This document shows, piece by piece, positions 1 to 6,081 of a DNA stretch of 14,202 bases. The translations under genes were made by a program, and so were the position numbers. The notes under the pieces are model-generated. The model was not told the origin of the DNA. It made no database searches and saw nothing but the letters and a program-made list of their open reading frames with translations. Each line of letters starts with the position of its first letter. The stretch's first letter is position 1. Source of the DNA: Candidatus Peregrinibacteria bacterium (GTDB taxonomy: Bacteria > Patescibacteriota > Gracilibacteria > UM-FILTER-43-11); contig JACRIF010000050.1 of assembly GCA_016220125.1 (NCBI GenBank), positions 1 to 14,202 on the forward strand, given 5' to 3'.

Positions 1-633
1 ATCCTTGTCGGCCTCGATGTGGAATTGCACATACAGTTTGAGCAAGCTGGGAATCGGATTTTTCTCGATCTCGGCCAAATTCCCCCACGCCTTGATGGCG
101 TGGATCAATTTGCCGAACTGGGTGCCCATGTCGCCGATGAAATTGTCGGCCACCACCTTCCAGCCGACCCGCCGATACGTTTTCTTGATGGAATCGCCGA
201 TGATGGTGGAAAGCAGATGATGCACCCCCATGGGCTTGGCGATGTTGGGATGCGAATAGTCGATGACCATCGTCCCCTTCGCCACGCCCAGCGGGAGATC
301 GCCCTGGATAAAATCATCCGCGGATTTAACTATGGCAGAGGCGATCTTTGAATAAAAATTTTGTTCAATCCACAGATTAATAAAACCAGGGCCTGCGACC
401 TCGACCCGCGTGAACTGCTTTGGATCAATCTCTTTCAAAATCGCCTCGGCCACCCCCCGTGGATTCTGCTTCGACTTTCCGGCGATCATCATGGCGATAT
501 TGGTGGCGAAATGCCCATGGCTGAGTTGTTTGGTGCGCTCGAACCGAAGCTCGGAAGGATCCACCTCGAAACCGGCCTTTCGGACCGCTTTGAGCATGGC
601 GTCTTTGATTCGCTCGAAGGTTTGTGTTCTCAT
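1..633 (-). CDS. argS: Arginyl-tRNA synthetase, N-terminal part (cut by left edge)
   Basis: Class I aminoacyl-tRNA synthetase that charges tRNA-Arg in the cytoplasm. The frame is open from the ATG at 633 to base 1, giving 211 residues; the rest of the catalytic domain and the anticodon-binding domain lie outside the window. Residues 1 to about 95 look like the ArgRS-specific N-terminal (Add) domain and include AGPGFINLWI, typical of its end. The catalytic domain begins with DYSHPNIAKPMG, the ArgRS version of the HIGH region, followed by STIIGDSIKK and DNFIGDMGTQFGKLI, all characteristic of the family. The HIGH tetrapeptide itself reads GVHH where HVGH is expected (see findings). The start has no Shine-Dalgarno sequence, but a strong promoter lies just upstream. 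The gene is divergent from the DedA-UppP fusion. Identification is firm; only the 3' end is unknown. Confidence 0.95.
   Translation of the reverse strand, partial: MRTQTFERIKDAMLKAVRKAGFEVDPSELRFERTKQLSHGHFATNIAMMIAGKSKQNPRGVAEAILKEIDPKQFTRVEVAGPGFINLWIEQNFYSKIASAIVKSADDFIQGDLPLGVAKGTMVIDYSHPNIAKPMGVHHLLSTIIGDSIKKTYRRVGWKVVADNFIGDMGTQFGKLIHAIKAWGNLAEIEKNPIPSLLKLYVQFHIEADKD
348..368. repeat. 21-bp palindrome, copy 1 of 6 (inside argS)
   Basis: TTGAATAA (348-355), five-base AAATT, TTGTTCAA (361-368): one base from the perfect palindrome. It lies within the argS coding sequence at about codon 89-95. Confidence 0.6.
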
Positions 634-656
634 GAGCAATGAAGATTACGGAGTGG

Positions 657-685
657 ATTATAGGTGTTCCCCCGAAGGATGACAA
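657..685 (-). promoter_or_regulatory. sigma70-type promoter of argS
   Basis: On the minus strand, TTGTCA (685-680, five of six matches to the -35 consensus) and a perfect TATAAT (662-657) are separated by exactly 17 bases. The predicted start of transcription is about 16 bases before the argS ATG, so the leader is short and has no Shine-Dalgarno sequence. Confidence 0.75.
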
Positions 686-707
686 TAAGCCTCGAATTTG
701 CTACCCT
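679..707 (+). promoter_or_regulatory. Possible promoter of the DedA-UppP gene
   Basis: ATGACA (679-684, five of six matches to TTGACA) is followed after 17 bases by TACCCT (702-707, three of six matches to TATAAT). The -10 element is weak. The -35 overlaps the -35 of argS on the other strand, so the two divergent promoters would share DNA. The predicted transcription start is about 14 bases before the ATG at 728. Confidence 0.35.
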
Positions 708-727
708 ATCCCAGTAATGAAAATCCC

Positions 728-2014
728 ATGCACCCCCTGATTGCATTCGCCAAAGGCATCATCCTTGCGCACGGCTACTTCGGAATATTCGTGCTCACCA
801 CCTTCGAGCAATTCATCCTGCCCATTCCGTCCGAGGTTTTCATGGCGCTCGGCACCTCGGTCGGGCTCAATATCAAAATGATCCTGCTCATGGTCGTGCC
901 GGCCACCCTGCTTGGCACCACCGTTTGCTATTTCCTGGGCAAAGCCCTGGGACACCCTGTGGTGCTGTGGCTTTTCGGCCAAAAAAAGCTGGACCATGCC
1001 GAGCAGTTCATCAAAAAATGGGGCTTCTGGGGCGTGATCATCGCCGGATACACCCCCTCGCCCTTCAAACTGATCTCGTGGGCCGCGGGCATTTTCGAAA
1101 TGCCCTACTCGAAATTCATCGTGGCGGTCATGCTCGGCCGAGTCCCCCGCTACATCCTGGTGGGGCTTGTGGCCAATTTCGCCTATCAGACCAAATTCTA
1201 CGCCACGCCCCAAATGAGCGCCGTGCTGTTGGGAGCCCTTCAGGGGCTCACCGAATTCCTCCCCATCTCCAGCTCAGGCCATCTGGTCCTGATGGAGCGC
1301 TTCGTGAAACTCCCCTTCTCCTCCACCTCGCAAAGCATGGAGGTGTTCGACATCTTCCTGCATGCCGGATCCCTTTTCGCGGTCCTGGTTTATTTCTGGC
1401 GCGATGTGATCGAAGTCGTGAAAGGGGTGTGGCAAGCCATCACCCAACGCAATTGGTCCTCCAACCTCTTCATCAAGCTTTCCCTTGGCACGATTCCCGC
1501 GATCATCGCCAGCCTGCTTTTCAAGGATGCGCTTATGGGCGCCTCCTCGCGAAGCCTCATTGGCATCGGAGTCGGATTCCTCATCAGCGGAGCCTTTTAC
1601 CTGTTCGTGGAATGGAAGGCGACCAAAGCCGAGCACCAAAGCGTCACCCTCAAAAACTCCGTCTGGATGGGCCTTGCCCAAGCCATTGCCCTCGTCCCGT
1701 CCATCTCACGCTCCGGCGCCACCATTGGCGCGGGCTTGCTCCTGGGCCTGACGCGCGAAACGGCCGCGAAATTCTCGTTCCTTCTCGGAGGCGTGGCCAT
1801 TTTGGCCGCGAACGTCTACACCCTTTTCTCGCTCCGCCACGGCACGGTTCCCTGGCCGGACCCCACCTTTTCGCTGATCGGCATCACCGTCTCGTTTTTG
1901 GTGAGCCTCGCCGCCATCCACTGGCTCATCCGCTTCCTCCACAAACACACCCTGCGACCCTTCGCGGTGTATGTGATTTTGCTGGGCGTTTTGATTTTGA
2001 CGGTATTCAAATAG
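728..2014 (+). CDS. DedA/YqaA-type membrane domain fused to undecaprenyl-diphosphatase (UppP/BacA)
   Basis: A 428-residue polytopic membrane protein with two parts. Residues 1 to about 155 are a DedA/VTT-type domain: an early acidic stretch FEQFILPIPSE, then GYTPSPFKLISWAAGIFEM, which resembles the YqaA subgroup more than classic DedA. Residues about 162-428 are a nearly full UppP domain with both family motifs: QGLTEFLPISSSGH (172-185; catalytic Q172/E176 pair and H185) and SISRSGATI (325-333, with R328). UppP removes a phosphate from undecaprenyl diphosphate so that the lipid carrier can be reused for wall synthesis. Some DedA proteins are reported to move undecaprenyl phosphate across the membrane. 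The ATG at 728 is preferred over an in-frame TTG at 698 because the UppP and DedA homology does not need the extra ten residues; neither has a Shine-Dalgarno. Each domain is confidently identified; the joint role is inference. Confidence 0.9.
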   Translation: MHPLIAFAKGIILAHGYFGIFVLTTFEQFILPIPSEVFMALGTSVGLNIKMILLMVVPATLLGTTVCYFLGKALGHPVVLWLFGQKKLDHAEQFIKKWGFWGVIIAGYTPSPFKLISWAAGIFEMPYSKFIVAVMLGRVPRYILVGLVANFAYQTKFYATPQMSAVLLGALQGLTEFLPISSSGHLVLMERFVKLPFSSTSQSMEVFDIFLHAGSLFAVLVYFWRDVIEVVKGVWQAITQRNWSSNLFIKLSLGTIPAIIASLLFKDALMGASSRSLIGIGVGFLISGAFYLFVEWKATKAEHQSVTLKNSVWMGLAQAIALVPSISRSGATIGAGLLLGLTRETAAKFSFLLGGVAILAANVYTLFSLRHGTVPWPDPTFSLIGITVSFLVSLAAIHWLIRFLHKHTLRPFAVYVILLGVLILTVFK

Positions 2015-2016
2015 CC

Positions 2017-2058
2017 AACACTGAACCAGAACTCAGGACACAGGACTCAGAAGTCAGC
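2017..2058. repeat. Degenerate heptanucleotide tandem array
   Basis: Six consecutive seven-base units begin directly after the stop codon of the DedA-UppP gene. The clearest are ACTCAGG (2031-2037), ACACAGG (2038-2044) and ACTCAGA (2045-2051), close to a consensus ACTCAGR. The last units form the left arm of the terminator. The style resembles the short tandemly repeated repetitive (STRR) heptamers described in cyanobacteria. Confidence 0.6.
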
Positions 2059-2091
2059 TGTGTTCTGCGCACTGTTTTCTGAGTCCTTTTT
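2042..2091 (+). terminator. Intrinsic terminator of the DedA-UppP gene
   Basis: An 11-bp perfect stem, AGGACTCAGAA (2042-2052) with TTCTGAGTCCT (2077-2087), encloses a 24-base loop. The right arm runs into a five-T tract (2087-2091). It sits between two convergent genes, and the T tract overlaps the last base of the holA stop codon. The loop is long for an ideal terminator. Confidence 0.65.
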
Positions 2092-3113
2092 CATTTGCAA
2101 AACTCCAACATGAACTGTTCGATCGCCATGGTCAGTTCGTCCTGGTTGTCGGTGGTGGTTTGGATCTTGCTCGTCTTCATGGCCAAATCGAGCTCCAACA
2201 GTTTCCGGTAGGCCGCCTTGAGCTCGGCCATCTTGAAATGCTTGGCCTGGCCCATGGTGTTGCGCGCCACAAACGGGTGCATCTTGAGCGAGGTCGCCAA
2301 ACTTTGCGCGGTGGCCGTGGGGTAGTTGGAAAGGTATCCCGCCACCTGAAGCAGCAAGCGGAATTGGCGAACAATCATGTAAAAGGTTTGCCTCAAATTT
2401 TCGCCCGCGGCGACCACCTGATGCAGGTTTCGGATGGCCTTGCGGGCGTCCTTGGCCCCCAGCGCGTCGGTCAGATGGAACACATTGGCCTCGAGCGAGG
2501 GAATGACCAATTCGTCGATTGCCTCGATCGTGATCGGCTTTCCCTCCGCGTAATTCGACAGCTTTTGGATCTCCTGCTCCAACCGCCACAAGTTGGGCCC
2601 CACCAGCCCGATCAAATGCTCGACCGACCGGGGATCGATGGAGGCTTGGCGCTTGGCGGCTTGCGTGCGCACCCATTGCGCCAGCGCCGCCGGCTCCAAC
2701 ACCTTGAACTCTTTGACCTCGGCGTGTTGAACAAGTTTTTTATACAAACTTTTGCGCTTGTCCGGCTTGGCCTGAACGAAAATCACCACGCTGGTCTCGG
2801 GGATCTTCCCCACATAATCGATCAGACGCTGGCCTCCGGCGGAGGGCGCCTCCTCGGACTCCTCCTTGTCCTCGGCCTTTGCCGTCGCTTTGGCCGCCTC
2901 GGGCAAGTTTTCGATGAAGACCAGGCGCTTCTCGGACAGGAACGGCATAGTCTCGATCTGCGAAATAAGTTCGGCCTCGTCGGTCCGGCTTCCATCGATC
3001 ACCGCCAAATTCAGGTCGCCCTCGCCCCGTTTCCGGAACGCCTCCTTCCATGCCTGCACCTGCTGGTGAAGGAGAAAGGTTTCCTCGCCGGTGAATAAAT
3101 AAAGGTTGCCCAT
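2091..3113 (-). CDS. holA: DNA polymerase III subunit delta
   Basis: The clamp-loader delta subunit opens the sliding clamp for loading during replication. The protein has 340 residues, the usual length. The N-terminus MGNLYLFTGEETFLLHQQ matches the family's opening beta strand and pseudo-Walker region, and MPFLSEKRLVFIENLP is the typical delta motif after the first AAA-like strand. A charged insert around residues 78-93 is followed by a lid region (VEHLIGLVGPNLWRLEQEIQKL) and a helical C-terminal collar domain (NLHQVVAAGENLRQTFYMIVRQFRLLLQVAGYL). Delta subunits normally lack ATPase activity, and no proper Walker A is visible here. The gene converges on the DedA-UppP gene. It lies 85 bases downstream of the surface-protein gene, with a long hairpin between them. 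I see no promoter of its own, so it may depend on read-through. Confidence 0.93.
   Translation of the reverse strand: MGNLYLFTGEETFLLHQQVQAWKEAFRKRGEGDLNLAVIDGSRTDEAELISQIETMPFLSEKRLVFIENLPEAAKATAKAEDKEESEEAPSAGGQRLIDYVGKIPETSVVIFVQAKPDKRKSLYKKLVQHAEVKEFKVLEPAALAQWVRTQAAKRQASIDPRSVEHLIGLVGPNLWRLEQEIQKLSNYAEGKPITIEAIDELVIPSLEANVFHLTDALGAKDARKAIRNLHQVVAAGENLRQTFYMIVRQFRLLLQVAGYLSNYPTATAQSLATSLKMHPFVARNTMGQAKHFKMAELKAAYRKLLELDLAMKTSKIQTTTDNQDELTMAIEQFMLEFCK
2727..2747. repeat. 21-bp palindrome, copy 2 of 6 (inside holA, degenerate)
   Basis: TTGAACAA (2727-2734), GTTTT, TTATACAA (2740-2747). The left arm is perfect; the right arm has two differences from TTGTTCAA. In holA it encodes SLYKKLVQ. 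Confidence 0.45.
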
Positions 3114-3119
3114 AAATTT

Positions 3120-3192
3120 CGAATGGTGGGCCGTGTTGTGGACCGTATGGTGGCTTCAACAATTCGGCCCACCATTCGGCCCACAATCCGGA
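3120..3192. repeat. Long inverted repeat between the surface-protein gene and holA
   Basis: A perfect 14-bp stem pairs CGAATGGTGGGCCG (3120-3133) with CGGCCCACCATTCG (3165-3178). A second, imperfect copy follows: GTTGTGGACCG (3135-3145) resembles the complement of CGGCCCACAAT (3178-3188). There is no T tract on the minus strand, so it is not a standard intrinsic terminator. It could be a transcript-processing or stabilising hairpin, or a degenerate repeat element. Confidence 0.7.
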
Positions 3193-3198
3193 CTCAAA

Positions 3199-5037
3199 TT
3201 AACGAACGCTCATCGCAATCTTGTCGAACTGGTCGACCCCGTACGACTCATCGCCCATGGCATTGAAGTATTGAAGCGCGATGATGTTGCTTCCCTTGCG
3301 ATAAGTATAGAGGATGATGATCTCGTTCTCGCCCGTGGTGCGGCCGTTGACCACCGTGCCCGAGGGCGCCCGATACGAACGGCGCAAGGCCGGCAACCCG
3401 TTCACCGTGAGCGTTTTCACACTCACCTGGGGGTGGCCGAACCAAGGTTTGGTCATCAGTGCGGAGTCACTGGTCGCAGATTTGCTGGCGACATAGGTCG
3501 CGACATACGTGTCGACGGCCATGTAGTTTTGGACATTCAGATTGTCGATGTAATCCTTCTCCTCGGAAAGCATATCCCAGCCGTAGGATTTGAGGCCACG
3601 GTACCAATTCGAGGGATAGTAGAACGAATAGCCGTTCTTCTCGAACGCCTGCCAACCCGCATAGGCTCCGCTATCCATGGTCGTCGACCCACCGATCATT
3701 TCGGAGGAGGGTTGGTCGGTCTTCTGCTCCTCGACACGCCACAACAACTCGGCCACCTCACCACGCGTGAGTTTTTTTTCGGGGGCAGTGACTGTTTGGG
3801 GAATGTATTTTTTCTTCTGCAACGCTTTCACATACCCCTCGTACCAATTGCCCCCTTTCACGGTTTGGATTCCATACAATTCGGCCAATACCTTGGCCGC
3901 CTCGGCGAAACTGATCTCGCGCGAGGGTTTGAAGGACCCATCGGGGTAACCATTGAGCACGCCGTCTTTTTTGGCCATGCAGACATAGGGCGAATACCAG
4001 GCGTCCTTCACATCGCGAAAACAATTCTTCTCGGTTCCAACGGTGTCCTTTCCGTACTTGGACTCCAAAATCATTTTCACGAATTCGGCGCGATTCACGG
4101 TAGTGTCAGGCTTGAAGGTTTTGTCGGCGTAACCTTGAACAACTTTTTTATTCAATAAGTACCCGATGGCCTCTTTGTAGGAATGATTTTCAATATCCTT
4201 CAGGCCACTCTCTTTTTCGACCACGGGCTCGACCTTGATGCCCTGGGCCTCTTCCGCGGCATAGGGGGAATTGAGTTTGTCCTCGGTGGCGGTCACGCCA
4301 TCGGTCGCCATGGTGACGGCCACGGCATTGCTGTAACTGACGCAGGCGCCCTTGCCGTCGTACTGGCACACACGGTAGTAGTAAGTCTGCCCCGCCCTCA
4401 CCGTCGTATCCTTCATTTCGGAAGCCAAGGGGTCTGACAAGTATTGATAGGCATCGCCTTTCATGATCGGATAGGTGGGCGCCTTGTTCACCGAGCTCTT
4501 GCACACCTTGAAGCCATAGGGAGCCTTGCCCTGGATTCCCCAGGTCAGCTTGGCATAACCCTGCTCGGCAGAACCCAGCAGCTTGAGCGTGGCGGGAGTG
4601 ACGACCACATCCGGATTCACTTCCGCCGGAGCCTCAGCCGCATTTCCATTCTCTACGACCACCACCTCGCTGCAATAGCGATTGGGGCTGGCAATGGAAC
4701 AGACCCGGTAGTAGGCCTTTCCCGCAAGCGGGCTTTTATCCAGATACGAACGGGCTTCGGGATCGTCCGTGTAAAAGATGTATCCGTCGTCGGGATACAC
4801 GGGATTCAAATTGTCGGCCGAACGGACGACCTTGTAATAGTTGAACCCCTCGGTCACATAGGGAACCCACGAGGTCATCACCTCGCCATTGGGCATGACG
4901 GTGGCGGTGAAATTGAGCGAGGACACAATGACGGGCGCGTTGTAGCCATTGCCCGCGGACGTGTTGGCCAATGCGGGCGAAAACCCTGCCATCAGCATGA
5001 GAGTGACCGCAACCGATCGGAGGAATTTTTTACTCAT
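3199..5037 (-). CDS. Secreted surface protein with two FN3-like domains and three SLH repeats
   Basis: A 612-residue exported protein. Residues 1-24 form a signal peptide (basic MSKKFLR, hydrophobic core, likely cleavage after ALA). Two related beta-sandwich, fibronectin-III-like units lie at about 35-128 and 148-243; both carry a pattern of the type YKV-R/K-S, PVYP/PTYP and YYRVC, with a C...C pair at the end. Three S-layer homology repeats follow at about 281-325 (GYLLNKKVVQGYADKTFKPD), 338-390 (VLNGYPDGSFKPSREISFAEA) and 396-437 (degenerate). Residues about 458-612 form a separate C-terminal domain (NGYSFYYPSNWYRG) that resembles PsbP-like lipoprotein domains. SLH repeats usually anchor proteins to cell-wall polymers, so this is probably an S-layer or cell-surface protein. 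Having SLH repeats in the middle rather than at an end is less usual. A good promoter precedes it. Confidence 0.88.
   Translation of the reverse strand: MSKKFLRSVAVTLMLMAGFSPALANTSAGNGYNAPVIVSSLNFTATVMPNGEVMTSWVPYVTEGFNYYKVVRSADNLNPVYPDDGYIFYTDDPEARSYLDKSPLAGKAYYRVCSIASPNRYCSEVVVVENGNAAEAPAEVNPDVVVTPATLKLLGSAEQGYAKLTWGIQGKAPYGFKVCKSSVNKAPTYPIMKGDAYQYLSDPLASEMKDTTVRAGQTYYYRVCQYDGKGACVSYSNAVAVTMATDGVTATEDKLNSPYAAEEAQGIKVEPVVEKESGLKDIENHSYKEAIGYLLNKKVVQGYADKTFKPDTTVNRAEFVKMILESKYGKDTVGTEKNCFRDVKDAWYSPYVCMAKKDGVLNGYPDGSFKPSREISFAEAAKVLAELYGIQTVKGGNWYEGYVKALQKKKYIPQTVTAPEKKLTRGEVAELLWRVEEQKTDQPSSEMIGGSTTMDSGAYAGWQAFEKNGYSFYYPSNWYRGLKSYGWDMLSEEKDYIDNLNVQNYMAVDTYVATYVASKSATSDSALMTKPWFGHPQVSVKTLTVNGLPALRRSYRAPSGTVVNGRTTGENEIIILYTYRKGSNIIALQYFNAMGDESYGVDQFDKIAMSVR
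4135..4155. repeat. 21-bp palindrome, copy 3 of 6 (inside the SLH gene)
   Basis: TTGAACAA (4135-4142), CTTTT, TTATTCAA (4148-4155): one base from perfect. It encodes LNKKVVQ in the first SLH repeat. Confidence 0.6.
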
Positions 5038-5064
5038 ATTTAAGGATTTTGGTTAAAGGATTTT

Positions 5065-5094
5065 ATTATACCGTAAATTTGAAGACCGTGGCCA
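5065..5094 (-). promoter_or_regulatory. Promoter of the SLH surface-protein gene
   Basis: On the minus strand a perfect TATAAT (5070-5065) lies 27 bases before the ATG. Eighteen bases further upstream is TGGCCA (5094-5089), four of six matches to the -35 consensus. The predicted leader is about 20 bases, AT-rich and without a Shine-Dalgarno sequence. Confidence 0.6.
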
Positions 5095-5134
5095 ATCCTC
5101 TATGCTACGCCATCCACCAATAGAAAATTTAATC

Positions 5135-6058
5135 TTACCGATAGGGGCCAATCAGCTTGGCGATGTCGAAGGCTTTTACCTCATCGACCAAAGCCGTCTT
5201 GATCCCTTTCCGGCCGGGCAACCGTTCGAGAAAATTCACGCTGTTTTTATCCTGGTACAGGACCCCGACCTTGATCTCCTTGTCCATATCCTGCGCGGCC
5301 TCGCGGGCCATTTTCAGGTTCGAGGCATCGTAGCCCTTGATCTGATCGACCGGCCTCAATTTATCCCAATACCACGGCTCGGGCGTGGCCTTGTTGTAGG
5401 TGGGGCAGGTTTGCAATACCTCGACAAAGGCGAAACCGTTGTGCCGGAGCCCCGCGCGCAAGACATCGGTCATGTGGCTCACATCGTTTGAAAACGCGCG
5501 CGCCACGAAACTGGGCTTGAGCCCGAGCACAAAGTCGCAGGCGTTGATGGGTTCGGCCCCCACGCCGTCGGGCGAGCCGTTCATCGGGTACCCCTTCCGG
5601 GTCATGGCCGAGGCCTGCCCCGTGGTAAGGCCGTAGTTCTCGTTGTTGTGCAAAATAAAAAGCATAGGGTAGTTGCTGCGCACCGCATGGATCAAATGAC
5701 CCGGCCCTTCGCTGAAGGTTCCGCCATCGCCCGCTTCGGCCACCACTTTGATACGGGGGTTCGCCAACGCCGCGCCCGCGGCCGCGCTGATGATCCGGCC
5801 GTGAAGGCCGTGCAACGTGTAGCCGCCGATGCCGGCGATCTTGTCGGATCCGTTGCCATGGCAACCGATGTCGAAGCACATGAGCACGTTGTTGGTTGTG
5901 ATGCCCTCCAACACCAAAGCGCGCTCCAACGCCTTCTGAATTCCGAAATTGCCGCAGCCCTCGCACCAGGTGAGCTTTTGGCTCGACTCGTATTTCATAT
6001 ACTCCTGCTTGCGATCCGCAAGGAGCTGGTAGTCGGGAATGGGATTTTGATAGGACAT
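5135..6058 (-). CDS. korB: 2-oxoacid:ferredoxin oxidoreductase, beta subunit (thiamine diphosphate-binding)
   Basis: The beta subunit of the PFOR/KGOR family holds thiamine diphosphate and one [4Fe-4S] cluster and, with KorA, oxidises a 2-oxoacid plus CoA to an acyl-CoA and CO2. It has 307 residues, normal for the family. Likely cluster cysteines are C32 and C35 (WCEGCGN), C66 (DIGCHGNG) and C218 (LQTCPTYN). The thiamine diphosphate/Mg motif starts at GDG (110-112) and closes at the NN of LHNNENYGLTTGQ (138-139). YTLHGLHGR is the usual sequence after the third cysteine. The substrate (2-oxoglutarate, pyruvate or other) cannot be fixed from sequence, so the symbol means the family. It starts 23 bases downstream of korA on the same strand, so the pair is an operon. 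No clear terminator is seen after it. Confidence 0.92.
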   Translation of the reverse strand: MSYQNPIPDYQLLADRKQEYMKYESSQKLTWCEGCGNFGIQKALERALVLEGITTNNVLMCFDIGCHGNGSDKIAGIGGYTLHGLHGRIISAAAGAALANPRIKVVAEAGDGGTFSEGPGHLIHAVRSNYPMLFILHNNENYGLTTGQASAMTRKGYPMNGSPDGVGAEPINACDFVLGLKPSFVARAFSNDVSHMTDVLRAGLRHNGFAFVEVLQTCPTYNKATPEPWYWDKLRPVDQIKGYDASNLKMAREAAQDMDKEIKVGVLYQDKNSVNFLERLPGRKGIKTALVDEVKAFDIAKLIGPYR

Positions 6059-6081
6059 TGAAAATCGATTATTGGAATGCG

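Noticed and set aside
698..727. In-frame TTG start for the DedA-UppP gene
   Set aside because: Adds ten residues without homology, overlaps the predicted -10 region, and has no ribosome-binding site; the ATG at 728 is simpler.
2160..3098. 312-aa plus-strand open frame
   Set aside because: Antisense to holA, which has clear family motifs; the product has no recognisable domain and reflects GC-rich codon use.
3106..4158. 350-aa plus-strand open frame
   Set aside because: Antisense to the SLH protein gene; low-complexity product with no family features.
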